Below the pieces are notes generated by a model. The model was not told where the DNA came from. It ran no database searches and saw only the letters and a program-made list of their open reading frames with translations. Positions 16,846 through 24,674 of a DNA stretch of 64,000 bases are shown here, piece after piece. Location: assembly GCA_001799675.1 (NCBI GenBank), contig MGTX01000002.1, positions 127,878-191,877 of the forward strand, read 5' to 3'. A program made the translations under genes and the position numbers. Source of the stretch: Elusimicrobia bacterium GWA2_66_18 (lineage in GTDB: Bacteria; Elusimicrobiota; Elusimicrobia; UBA1565; UBA9628). Position 1 is the stretch's first letter, and the number at the start of each line of letters is the position of its first letter.

Positions 16846-19800
16846 TTGATAATGGCGATCTTCTGGGTCTTGTTGATGCCGGGACCCTCGGCGCGGATCA
16901 GGTAGATCCCGCTGGCGACCACGTTCCCGTTAAGGTTGCGGCCGTCCCAATCCACCGAGCCCTTTCCGGCTGGGACCACGTCGTCGAAGAGGGTGAGGAC
17001 GTGCGCCCCCGTGATCGTGTAGAGCTTGAGGGTCAAGCGTCCTGGGGCGTTCACGGCGTATTTGACGGTGGCCTTCTCCGCGCGCAGCGGGTTGAAGAGG
17101 TTGTTGTAGGCGGTCAACTCCGGCTGCGAGGACGTCAGGTTGATGGGGTTCGACAGGCCCAGGGAATGAGTGCTGCCGTCGACCGAGTACTGCGCGGGCG
17201 CGGAGTCGGACGCGTTGTAGCCGAAGACCTCCAGATACACGGTGCCCGCCGACGGGAATCGAGACGCGAATCCGGGGGCCAGCCGGACCTGGCCGTTGAT
17301 TCGGCCGGCGGAGTTGGACGTGCTGACGAGCAGCAGGAAGGAGCCCGCAGCCGACGTGGTGCTGGTGGCCGTGTTCTGCATCGCGGCAAAAGACTGGTTG
17401 CGCAGCTGGGCGTGATCGAAGCGCCAGTCCTGATTGCTGATGAAGGTCGATACATCGACCACGAAGGAGATGACGTCGCTGTCGAACGCCGCGCTGATGA
17501 TGCCGCCGGAGAGGGCGCCGCTCCGGGGGTAGACGACCTTGAGGGCGTAGGGCGTCGTCGAGTTGACGCCGCTGGCCGAACCGTTGAGCGAGTCGCCCCC
17601 GACCACCTGAAGATAGAGCAGGCCGCCGGCGGGGTTGTTGTAGCTGAGGCGTACGCTCGAAGCGGTGGTCGTGCAATCGCCGACGTCGCAGAAGCCGTCG
17701 ATGGTCCCGAAGCCGTTGTAGGGAGGGGCAGAAGCGGCCACCTGGCGCCGCGAGCGGTCGAAGAGTTTGAGCTGATACCCTTTATAAAAGGAGTCCGAGC
17801 GCGGCAGGTCCAGCGTGGCCTCGACGAGGCCGGGACCCGCGCCGAAGGACCAGAAGTCGGCGTCGGCCGTGGGGTAGATCGTGGCGGCGACGGAAGAGAG
17901 GGTGCTGATGTCCACGGCGCTGCTGAAGCCGTCGTTAGGCTCGTAGGCGTCGCCGCTGCGGGTCAGGCCGTGAGCGTTGAAGGCCGCGTTGATGAAGCCC
18001 TGGTTGGAGTTCGGCGTCCCGCAGGCCGTCACGCGGCCCAACTGGTCGACCCGAAGCAGGGCGTCCTGGAATTCTTGGAAGCTTTCCGGGAAGAAGAGCA
18101 GCGACTGGAAGACGAGGCCGTCCGCGCAGGAGCGGCCGTTGGCGTAGCCGAGGTTCTGGATGCGGTCGCGGCGGATGTCCCAGAGGGCCTGGGAGAAGAA
18201 GATGCTGTCGTCGTGGATTTCGCCCGCCCAGGTCCCCGCGCTGAGGACTTTCACCCCGTTGCGCACGCTGTCGAGCTCGCGCAAAACCGAGACCCCATCG
18301 CCGCAGAATCCCGACGAGCATACGTAGCTGCCGATAGACGATCGATCCAAGGAGCTGGCCGAGAAATAGTCTGCGAAACCCTCGGAAATGGCCCCAGCCT
18401 GGCCGAAGTTCTGGATGGGCCAGATTTTCTCGACGAGATAGTGAACGTACTCATGGTGCGAGACCGTCGCGTCGTCGGTGAAGAGGTCCGAGGGAGAGAG
18501 TTGGCTGACGTCGCCGAAGAAGAGGTTGTCGTAGTCCGGGTTGTAGAAGGCGTTGATCATGTTGGGCCCGACGTGGGCCATGGCCACGACGGGGCGGACG
18601 ACCGGCGCGGCGCTCGACTTATTGACGTCGCCGAAGAAATAATCGTGCATCAAATTGAGGTGGTAGAACAGGTTGATCTCGCTGCGCAGGGAATTGGAGG
18701 TGTCGGCGGGGACCCAGGTGTGGCTGGAGTTCGCGAGCTGGGTGTCGGCGTCCGTCAGGGTGAGGAAACTCGACACGGCCACGTCGTAGCCGTCTTCCTG
18801 CCCGGATTCGTTCGACATGAGCGCCAAGTGCATCTTCTTGCCGTGCACGGCGGCGGCGCGGAACGCGCCGCGGTTGCCGATGTAGTTGGCCACGGGTTCG
18901 TCGTATTGGTTGTAAAGGGTCATCTGGTCGTCGTCGGTGATGTCTCCTCCCTCGGTGGCGCTGCCCGAGAACCCGCCGACCCGGAAGCTCGAGAAGAAAG
19001 GCAGGAACTTGACGGCCGCGGGCGCGGCGACGGTCAAGTCGATGGTGGAGACCAGCACCGAGGAGTTTGGATAGGGGTGGGGCGAGGCGACGGGCGTGGC
19101 GACGCTGCTCCACGCGCCGCTGCCGTTGTCGAAGTGCGCGCTGGGCCCCGTGAACTGAGCGACGTTGACGAAGGGGCCTTGAAGAGACATCACGACCTTG
19201 CCCGTGGCGGTCCCGCAGAAGTAGCCCTGTCCGGAGGTGGCGTCTTCTCTCGTCTCGACTCGGGTCGCGTTGCTGCCGATGTAGACGTACTGATGGTTGA
19301 AATGGCGGCCGACCGGCCCCGGGGTGGTGCTGGGGTCGACGTCGTAGACCATGCCGTCCACCGTCCCGCTCGTGAGGCAGGCGAAGCGGAGGTTGTTGTA
19401 GCGGAAGAGGACCTGCCCCGTCATGGCGTCGAGGTAATAGCGCCACGCCGCCCCGGGAGACTGGACCTTCACCTTCCAGGCCAGATGAGCGCGTCCCGTC
19501 GTCTCAACCGGGAGGATCACGAGCTCCGGCGAGCCGAGAGTTTTGCCATGGGAGTCCAACTCGGCGGCGCGCGCGGCGGCTTCGGCCGCGAGCGCGGGGG
19601 TCGTGGGGATGTTCAGGTCCGGTTCATAAGTGGAATGAGCTCCGAGGACGGAGCCCTGCTCATCGAGGTGGACCTTCACGGAGGCGAACTCCACCGGGAT
19701 GCCGCGATAGTTCTGACGATAGAGGACATGGCGGTGGCCGTCTCCGGTCGTTTGACGCGAGTCCGTCAGGTTCGCGGTCTCCACGCCGAGCATGGCGGCG

Positions 19801-20108
19801 TGCGCGTTCAGGAAGGCGCGCGCCGCAGCCTCCGGGCGGCCGGGGCGGGGGATGGTCCTGCCGCCGACGACGGCGAAGGGGTTGCCGGTGCGCGCGTCAT
19901 AGCGGATCTTCCAATGCCCCCCCTCGGAGGCGTTAAAGGCGCTGAAGGCGCTCTGAGATCGGGCGGAGGGCGCGCGGCGATGGATCTTCTCCAGACGGTT
20001 TAGACCGAAGCGACGGGCTTCCGAGCGAGACTCCGCGGTCGGACGAATGGCGAGGGCCGGCAGCGAGGCGAGTGCCACGAGGGCGGCAGTCAGCGGCAAC
20101 CGCCTCAT
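16842..20108 (-). CDS. Secreted M36 (fungalysin-like) metalloprotease with FlgD-Ig sorting-type tail
   Basis: 1088 residues. A signal peptide (MRRLPLTAALVALASLPALA) is followed by a fungalysin/thermolysin propeptide region (GIPVEFASVKVHLDEQGSVLG; LAWKVKV; YYLDAMTGQVLFRYN). The catalytic domain has zinc motif H552-E-Y-V-H556 and a downstream EGFADYF that supplies the third ligand, as in gluzincins. The C-terminal third holds beta domains and ends in a FlgD-Ig-like module: YNNLFNPLRAE, LYTITGAHVLTLF, VDWDGRNLNGN, SGIYLIRAEG. This last module resembles type A sorting domains of type IX secretion cargo. Its role is probably extracellular protein degradation for nutrients. It overlaps the HEAT gene upstream and the PorV-like gene downstream by ATGA, so the three are translationally coupled. 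Confidence 0.9.
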   Translation of the reverse strand: MRRLPLTAALVALASLPALAIRPTAESRSEARRFGLNRLEKIHRRAPSARSQSAFSAFNASEGGHWKIRYDARTGNPFAVVGGRTIPRPGRPEAAARAFLNAHAAMLGVETANLTDSRQTTGDGHRHVLYRQNYRGIPVEFASVKVHLDEQGSVLGAHSTYEPDLNIPTTPALAAEAAARAAELDSHGKTLGSPELVILPVETTGRAHLAWKVKVQSPGAAWRYYLDAMTGQVLFRYNNLRFACLTSGTVDGMVYDVDPSTTPGPVGRHFNHQYVYIGSNATRVETREDATSGQGYFCGTATGKVVMSLQGPFVNVAQFTGPSAHFDNGSGAWSSVATPVASPHPYPNSSVLVSTIDLTVAAPAAVKFLPFFSSFRVGGFSGSATEGGDITDDDQMTLYNQYDEPVANYIGNRGAFRAAAVHGKKMHLALMSNESGQEDGYDVAVSSFLTLTDADTQLANSSHTWVPADTSNSLRSEINLFYHLNLMHDYFFGDVNKSSAAPVVRPVVAMAHVGPNMINAFYNPDYDNLFFGDVSQLSPSDLFTDDATVSHHEYVHYLVEKIWPIQNFGQAGAISEGFADYFSASSLDRSSIGSYVCSSGFCGDGVSVLRELDSVRNGVKVLSAGTWAGEIHDDSIFFSQALWDIRRDRIQNLGYANGRSCADGLVFQSLLFFPESFQEFQDALLRVDQLGRVTACGTPNSNQGFINAAFNAHGLTRSGDAYEPNDGFSSAVDISTLSSVAATIYPTADADFWSFGAGPGLVEATLDLPRSDSFYKGYQLKLFDRSRRQVAASAPPYNGFGTIDGFCDVGDCTTTASSVRLSYNNPAGGLLYLQVVGGDSLNGSASGVNSTTPYALKVVYPRSGALSGGIISAAFDSDVISFVVDVSTFISNQDWRFDHAQLRNQSFAAMQNTATSTTSAAGSFLLLVSTSNSAGRINGQVRLAPGFASRFPSAGTVYLEVFGYNASDSAPAQYSVDGSTHSLGLSNPINLTSSQPELTAYNNLFNPLRAEKATVKYAVNAPGRLTLKLYTITGAHVLTLFDDVVPAGKGSVDWDGRNLNGNVVASGIYLIRAEGPGINKTQKIAIIK

Positions 20109-21256
20109 CGGCTCGACTCCACGCGCCTCAGCCTCGCCACGATGGCGACAGCGGCCTGGACGCGCACGAGAGCGGCGGGATCCTCCCGCATGACTCTGAC
20201 GAGGAGGCCGGTCGACTGGGGACGCTTGGAGGCGGCCAGAGCCGCCACGGCGAGAGCCTTGAGTTCGGGATCTTGCTGTCCCAAGGTCAGTTCGGGGAGG
20301 TTCAAGTCCGTCTCCTCGCCTCGAGCGGACAACGCCGCGGTGGCGATGAGGGCGGGCTCCGGAGCCGGGGACTTGGCCAAGAGTTCCCTGAGCGAGGCCG
20401 TGGACTCGGGCTCCTCCCGGCGCGCCAGGGCGCGCAGTGCCGCCAGGCGCACGCGCCCGTTCTTGTCCTTGAGGGCGGAGGCGAGCTGAGACGCCGAGGA
20501 GGGGTCGCCCTTGAACGATCCGAGAGCCGCCGCGGCTTCGGTCCTGACGGCGACCGAGACGTCGGTGGCGAGGGCCTTCTTGAGCGATTCGAGACCTTCG
20601 CGGCCGATAAGGCCGAGGGACCGGGCCCCCGAGGCGCGCACGGTCTCGTCGGGGTCCTTGAGCGCCTCGAGGAACTGACCGGCGGAAACCAGACCCAGCC
20701 GCCCCAGGGCCACCGCCGCGGCGTCGCGGACTTCTCCGGCGGGGTCGGCCAGGGCGGCCTGGAGCGCTTCGCGGGCGGTCTCGCCTCCGGCCTCCCCGAG
20801 TCTCAGCGTGGCGCGCGCGCGCGCGGCGTCGCGGGCCATGAGGCGCAGTTCCTCGGCGGGAGTGGCGGAGGCGACGGTACGGACCGCCTTCATCTCATCG
20901 ATGAGAGCGGTGAGGCCCTGTACGTCGCCCAGGATGCGCAGGCTGACGGCCGCGGCAATGCGAACGTCGGGCTGGGCATCTTGAAGGGATCGCTTGAGCA
21001 GGGGGATGGCGGCGCGGCTGCCCAGCCCCCCCCACGAGGCGGCCACGGCGGCGCGGACCTCGGGATCGGGGTCCGACGCGAGGCGAGAGAGAAGCGCGAT
21101 GGCCTCTCGGCCCAATGCGGCGGGAGCAGGGCTCGTGGATTGACTCACGCTCGCCTGGGGGCGGGCGGCATGGACGGCCGGGACGAGGGCCGGGAAAGCG
21201 CTCAGCAGGAGCATTCCTAAGAATATTATCAGGGATGCGTTACAGGAGTATTTCAA
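20105..21256 (-). CDS. Exported HEAT-repeat protein
   Basis: About 383 residues. After the signal peptide the protein is a string of ~30-residue HEAT/PBS-lyase-type repeats, with patterns such as LASDPDPEVRAAVAASWGGL, LQDAQPDVRIAAAVSLRILG and LADPAGEVRDAAAVALGRLG. These build a protein-binding solenoid with no enzymatic motif. It is likely periplasmic and may hold or regulate the protease or barrel encoded next in the operon (inference). TTG 21256 (MKYSCNASLIIFLGMLLLSA) is preferred because it yields a signal peptide with a positive charge. ATG 21214 would start inside the hydrophobic core, with AGGA only one base away. The start lies 20 bases after the tRNA-Arg 3' end. The reading frame stays open upstream through the tRNA, but that part is not protein. 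Confidence 0.8.
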   Translation of the reverse strand: MKYSCNASLIIFLGMLLLSAFPALVPAVHAARPQASVSQSTSPAPAALGREAIALLSRLASDPDPEVRAAVAASWGGLGSRAAIPLLKRSLQDAQPDVRIAAAVSLRILGDVQGLTALIDEMKAVRTVASATPAEELRLMARDAARARATLRLGEAGGETAREALQAALADPAGEVRDAAAVALGRLGLVSAGQFLEALKDPDETVRASGARSLGLIGREGLESLKKALATDVSVAVRTEAAAALGSFKGDPSSASQLASALKDKNGRVRLAALRALARREEPESTASLRELLAKSPAPEPALIATAALSARGEETDLNLPELTLGQQDPELKALAVAALAASKRPQSTGLLVRVMREDPAALVRVQAAVAIVARLRRVESSR

Positions 21257-21276
21257 TGCGCCGCCGGAAGAAATCG

Positions 21277-21348
21277 TGGGCCCGCCAGGAATCGAACCCG
21301 GATCTCTTGGTTCGAAGCCAAGTGCTCTATCCGTTGAACTACGGGCCC
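21277..21348 (-). tRNA. tRNA-Arg (anticodon UCG)
   Basis: The minus strand folds as a complete cloverleaf. The acceptor GGGCCCG (21348-21342) pairs with CGGGCCC (21284-21278). The anticodon stem CTTGG/CCAAG holds loop CTTCGAA with anticodon TCG, and the T arm is CCGGG-TTCGATT-CCTGG. The discriminator base is A and the CCA end is not encoded. It reads CGN arginine codons, which are frequent in this GC-rich genome. Confidence 0.95.
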
Positions 21349-21357
21349 TCGGGAGCG

Positions 21358-21363
21358 ATTCTA
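21358..21363 (-). promoter_or_regulatory. Extended -10 of the tRNA-Arg promoter
   Basis: On the minus strand TGG precedes TAGAAT (21363-21358), an extended -10. It places the transcription start near 21351, about three bases before the mature tRNA 5' end. No strong -35 is visible. The same transcript probably continues into the HEAT-M36-PorV operon. Confidence 0.5.
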
Positions 21364-21464
21364 CCACACTAATCTCTCATATGACCGTTGGGCCTAGGAC
21401 CAATGCCGCGTCGGGCTTCCCGAAAGTCCCTGGGCTTCCCGCCGCGAACGGGTACCCTATCCGT

Positions 21465-24400
21465 ATGCGCAAAGCGCTCGTATTCGTGCTGGCCGCCTGC
21501 TGTCTGTCGAGCGGCGTTGCTGCTCGCGCGGCCTTCATCGCCGAGATCGCCCGCGCTCCATCGGCCTCCGGGACTGGGGCCTTGGCGAAATGGACGCGCC
21601 CTCTTGGCGACTTTCTCAACGCAAGCGCGCCCTCTCTCGACTCGGTCCGTGAACTCTCAGGCGATCTGAGCCGGATCGACTTGGGCGATCCCGCAGCGCT
21701 TTCGCAACTCGAGCCGCTCCGGGCGCAATTGCGCGCCGCGGCCTCGAGCCTGCTCGCCTCTCCTGATCCGACCTCCCGCGAAACCGATCTCCATGCCGCT
21801 TCCCTCAAGCTCACTCTGCTCAACCAACCGTCCGTCCGCAGTTTGCTGACCGAGGAGCAGCAAGGGCGAATTCCGGTGGTTTTCTGGATCTACCAGAACC
21901 ATTTGATCGAGGATGTACGCCTGCACGATTGGGCTGCGTCGAAGCTCTCCGTCGCGGAGAAGATCGCGGGGATATCCAAAGCGCTTGACGACTCCCGCGT
22001 CCTGAATCCCGACGGCAAGCCCGCGGCTCTGCGGCCCGATGCGGGCGTCGAGGTCGAGATCCTCGACGGAGACATTTCGCAGGTCAAGGCCCACGGCCTG
22101 ATCTCCGCGGTCCAGCTCAGCGGCTTCTGCCGCGGAGGCATCAACGCGATGCTCGAGCGCGTCGGCGGCCCCGGCTTTGGCCGGCAGGTCTCGGCGGCCA
22201 CGCCGCTCAGGGACGGCCAAACCCTTCTCGTCCGCGGCGACTCCGAAAATAAGGGCCGTTTCGAGAACGTCGTGTTCGTCGCGGACGATATGCGTCGGCC
22301 TCTTCGTGAACTCGTGTCCCTGGGCCTCAAGGCCGCGGACGCGGCCGGATTGACGCAGGTCTCCCTTCCCGCCCTGCGCGCGGGCTGGAATTTCGGCTTC
22401 CTCGAGAAGACGTATGAGCAGGTCGTCTCCGAGACGGTCAAGGGTGTCAATTCCTTTCTGGCAGGCCGACCTGCGAATGTCAAGAAGATCTCCTTGGTGG
22501 TCCACAGCAACCCGAGGCTGCTCGATCTCATGCGCGCCGCCGCGGCTCCCGCCGATCTCGAGCCCCTCGCGTCAAGCCTGCGTCAGAATCCGATCAACGG
22601 CGCGAGCTACGCCTCCGAGGCCGACTTCCTTTTCGAGTTCGCGAAAGCCGCCCGCAAGAAGTTTGAATTCAGCGAAGGGCTCTCGCCGCAGGCGCAGCTC
22701 CTGCTCGGATTGGAGCGACAGGGCGATCAAGGCTCCTCGATATTCCTGAAGAACCTCGCTATCGTGTCGGATGACCTCTACCTCTGGAGCGACGCGAGGA
22801 ACGCTCCCGAGCGTCTGGCGCTTGCGGGGCTGCGGGCGCGCTTAGGCGCGGCCTCGGTCAAGGCGTCGGGCCCGACGAACTCCGAGCCGGTCGCGCCCAT
22901 GAGGGGCCTGTGGATTTCGCGCTTGGCGCCGGCGAGCTTCGGAAGCGCGTTGCGCGAGGCGCTGGAGTTCATCTCGGCGCGAGATCTCGCCGTGGCCGGG
23001 TTTCCGTCCGTCATCGAGCGGTGGGCGCGTTCTCCCGCGCTGAGGGCGCGGATCGGTCGGTTCGAGGAGGGGCTCGCCGCGCTCAACGACGGCTTCGATA
23101 CCCTGCCCGAGACCTCCGTCTGGCGGCTTGCCCTGGAGGTCAACGACGGCGACGTTCTCGATGCCGCCGAGATGCTCGGCGGGATCATCGGCCAGACCAA
23201 GCGGCCCCTGCGCTACGTCGAGCGCGAGTTCATCCCGCGATTTCCCGAGGCCCTAGGAGCCCAGGAGGACTTCGTCAAGGCGGCGCGCTGCTACTACATG
23301 CTCGGCCTTATCCATGAGAAGGGGCTGGCGCGCTTCGGGCGCTCCGGCCTGTATCCGCCCGGTTCGTCCGCGACGGGGCCGAAGTTTTGGCATTTCTATG
23401 GGGCCGCCATGGTGGCTTCAAGGCTGCACCGGCATCCCGGCTATGCCGGCAAAGCCGCGGGAATCTTCATCGGCGCGGCCTACGAGGCGGTCAGCCTCCG
23501 TCACAATCTCGCCTTGCTCCGTTCCAGGGGACCGTTCCGCGGCCTGGCGCTCGGCCTGGCCGACGCAGGACGCGACATCATCGCCCACGCCCAAGGCCAC
23601 GATTTCGGACGCGGCCTCTTTTTGGGCGCCGCGTCCGAGCGCGTCCCCATCGTTGTCGCGGGCGGGGCGCGGGCGCGGCTGCGCCGCGCGCGCGGGTATG
23701 CTCTCAATGCCTGGTGGCAATTGTGGTGGGAGGCCGGACCGCCTGCAGCGAAGCTTTGGAACGGCTATCGCGCGCGGCTCAAGGCGGCCGAGACCGCAGG
23801 TCTCAAACCGACCGTCATAGATCCCAAGGGGCTCTTCATCTCGCTGCGCCTGCTCGGCCTTTCGGTTCGCACGGCGGCCGTGGCCGAAGGAGTCGCCTCC
23901 GATGAGACCGTCCTCTCCGAGGCTCGCGCCCTTTTCGCGCGCCACATCGCGGCCGGAGACGAGGCCCGCGCGGCCTTCAACCGGTTCCTGGACCGGGCCA
24001 GGCTGTACAACCCGCTCCAGAGCCGCGCCAAGCTCAGGAGCCTGGCCGCCTATTGCCTGCGCGAGAGTTCCGTCCTGCCCTCCGAGGATCTGGCGGCCTA
24101 CTACGATGGGCTGGCGCGAGACGACGCGGCCTTGGCCGAAGCCGGCGCGAGGAGCGCTCAAGTCCTGGCCGATTTCAAGCAGACGGCGGATCGGATCATC
24201 CGCGAAGCGAACCGGTCCGTCCGCCCTGGGCGGCGCGTCCTGGGCTTCGTCGTGTCCGGAAGCTTCGCCAAGGGCGGCCCGCGGCCGGGCAGTGATCTGG
24301 ATCTTCAGCTCGTCACCGAGGATGGAGGCGCTCAGGACGGGAATCTTATCTCCGAGTTGGAGGGCGCCTGGGCCAAGCTCCAGCCGACGGTTCCGCTGGA

Positions 24401-24674
24401 GGTCTTCTCCAACGCCTACCTGCCTCCAGATCCCGGTCTCATCGCGACCCTTCATCCCGAGCCGTATCTGATCGTCTCGCCCTACCCCGAGGCCGTGGCC
24501 CTGCTCTCCCGCGAGGAGACCCCGGCGCGCGCGCCGCCCGAGGGCCGCGACGGCGCGCTGAGCCGGGTCTCTCGAGTCCTTCTCAGAGGCTGGCTGCGCG
24601 CGTTGCTCACGGCAGGAGAATCCTTTCTTTCGGATTCCAGGATCCCCCCAGAGTCGCGTTGGGGTGAAATATGA
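21465..24674 (+). CDS. Exported protein with degenerate macro domain and C-terminal nucleotidyltransferase domain
   Basis: 1069 residues starting MRKALVFVLAACCLSSGVAA, a signal peptide. Residues ~193-357 read like a macro (ADP-ribose-binding) domain. EILDGDISQVKAHGLISAV matches the family's GDIT...DAIVNAA element, CRGGINAMLERVGG the GGGVdxAI helix, VSLPALRAGWNFG the aFPAistGvyG loop, and ISLVVHSNPRL the last strand. The usual NAAN and STG residues are altered, so binding may differ. The middle (400-900) is helical and unassigned. Near the C-terminus, G932-S933...S943-D944-L-D946 is the GS-x10-DxD signature of polymerase-beta-type nucleotidyltransferases, with E979 (PLEVF) as the probable third carboxylate. 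I chose ATG 21465 because the in-frame upstream part runs through the antisense of the tRNA. The 3' end overlaps the convergent radical-SAM gene by 68 bases. Confidence 0.75.
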   Translation: MRKALVFVLAACCLSSGVAARAAFIAEIARAPSASGTGALAKWTRPLGDFLNASAPSLDSVRELSGDLSRIDLGDPAALSQLEPLRAQLRAAASSLLASPDPTSRETDLHAASLKLTLLNQPSVRSLLTEEQQGRIPVVFWIYQNHLIEDVRLHDWAASKLSVAEKIAGISKALDDSRVLNPDGKPAALRPDAGVEVEILDGDISQVKAHGLISAVQLSGFCRGGINAMLERVGGPGFGRQVSAATPLRDGQTLLVRGDSENKGRFENVVFVADDMRRPLRELVSLGLKAADAAGLTQVSLPALRAGWNFGFLEKTYEQVVSETVKGVNSFLAGRPANVKKISLVVHSNPRLLDLMRAAAAPADLEPLASSLRQNPINGASYASEADFLFEFAKAARKKFEFSEGLSPQAQLLLGLERQGDQGSSIFLKNLAIVSDDLYLWSDARNAPERLALAGLRARLGAASVKASGPTNSEPVAPMRGLWISRLAPASFGSALREALEFISARDLAVAGFPSVIERWARSPALRARIGRFEEGLAALNDGFDTLPETSVWRLALEVNDGDVLDAAEMLGGIIGQTKRPLRYVEREFIPRFPEALGAQEDFVKAARCYYMLGLIHEKGLARFGRSGLYPPGSSATGPKFWHFYGAAMVASRLHRHPGYAGKAAGIFIGAAYEAVSLRHNLALLRSRGPFRGLALGLADAGRDIIAHAQGHDFGRGLFLGAASERVPIVVAGGARARLRRARGYALNAWWQLWWEAGPPAAKLWNGYRARLKAAETAGLKPTVIDPKGLFISLRLLGLSVRTAAVAEGVASDETVLSEARALFARHIAAGDEARAAFNRFLDRARLYNPLQSRAKLRSLAAYCLRESSVLPSEDLAAYYDGLARDDAALAEAGARSAQVLADFKQTADRIIREANRSVRPGRRVLGFVVSGSFAKGGPRPGSDLDLQLVTEDGGAQDGNLISELEGAWAKLQPTVPLEVFSNAYLPPDPGLIATLHPEPYLIVSPYPEAVALLSREETPARAPPEGRDGALSRVSRVLLRGWLRALLTAGESFLSDSRIPPESRWGEI

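Noticed and set aside
17001-20003. A 1000-codon open frame on the plus strand opposite the M36 protease
   Set aside because: Long antisense frames are expected at this GC content; composition is Val/Gly/Arg/Glu-rich noise and the minus-strand frame has a signal peptide, HEYVH and known domains.
21276-21464. Upstream in-frame extension of the macro/NTase protein, and the mirrored extension of the HEAT protein
   Set aside because: Both run through the tRNA-Arg gene; the peptide patterns are translated tRNA, not protein.
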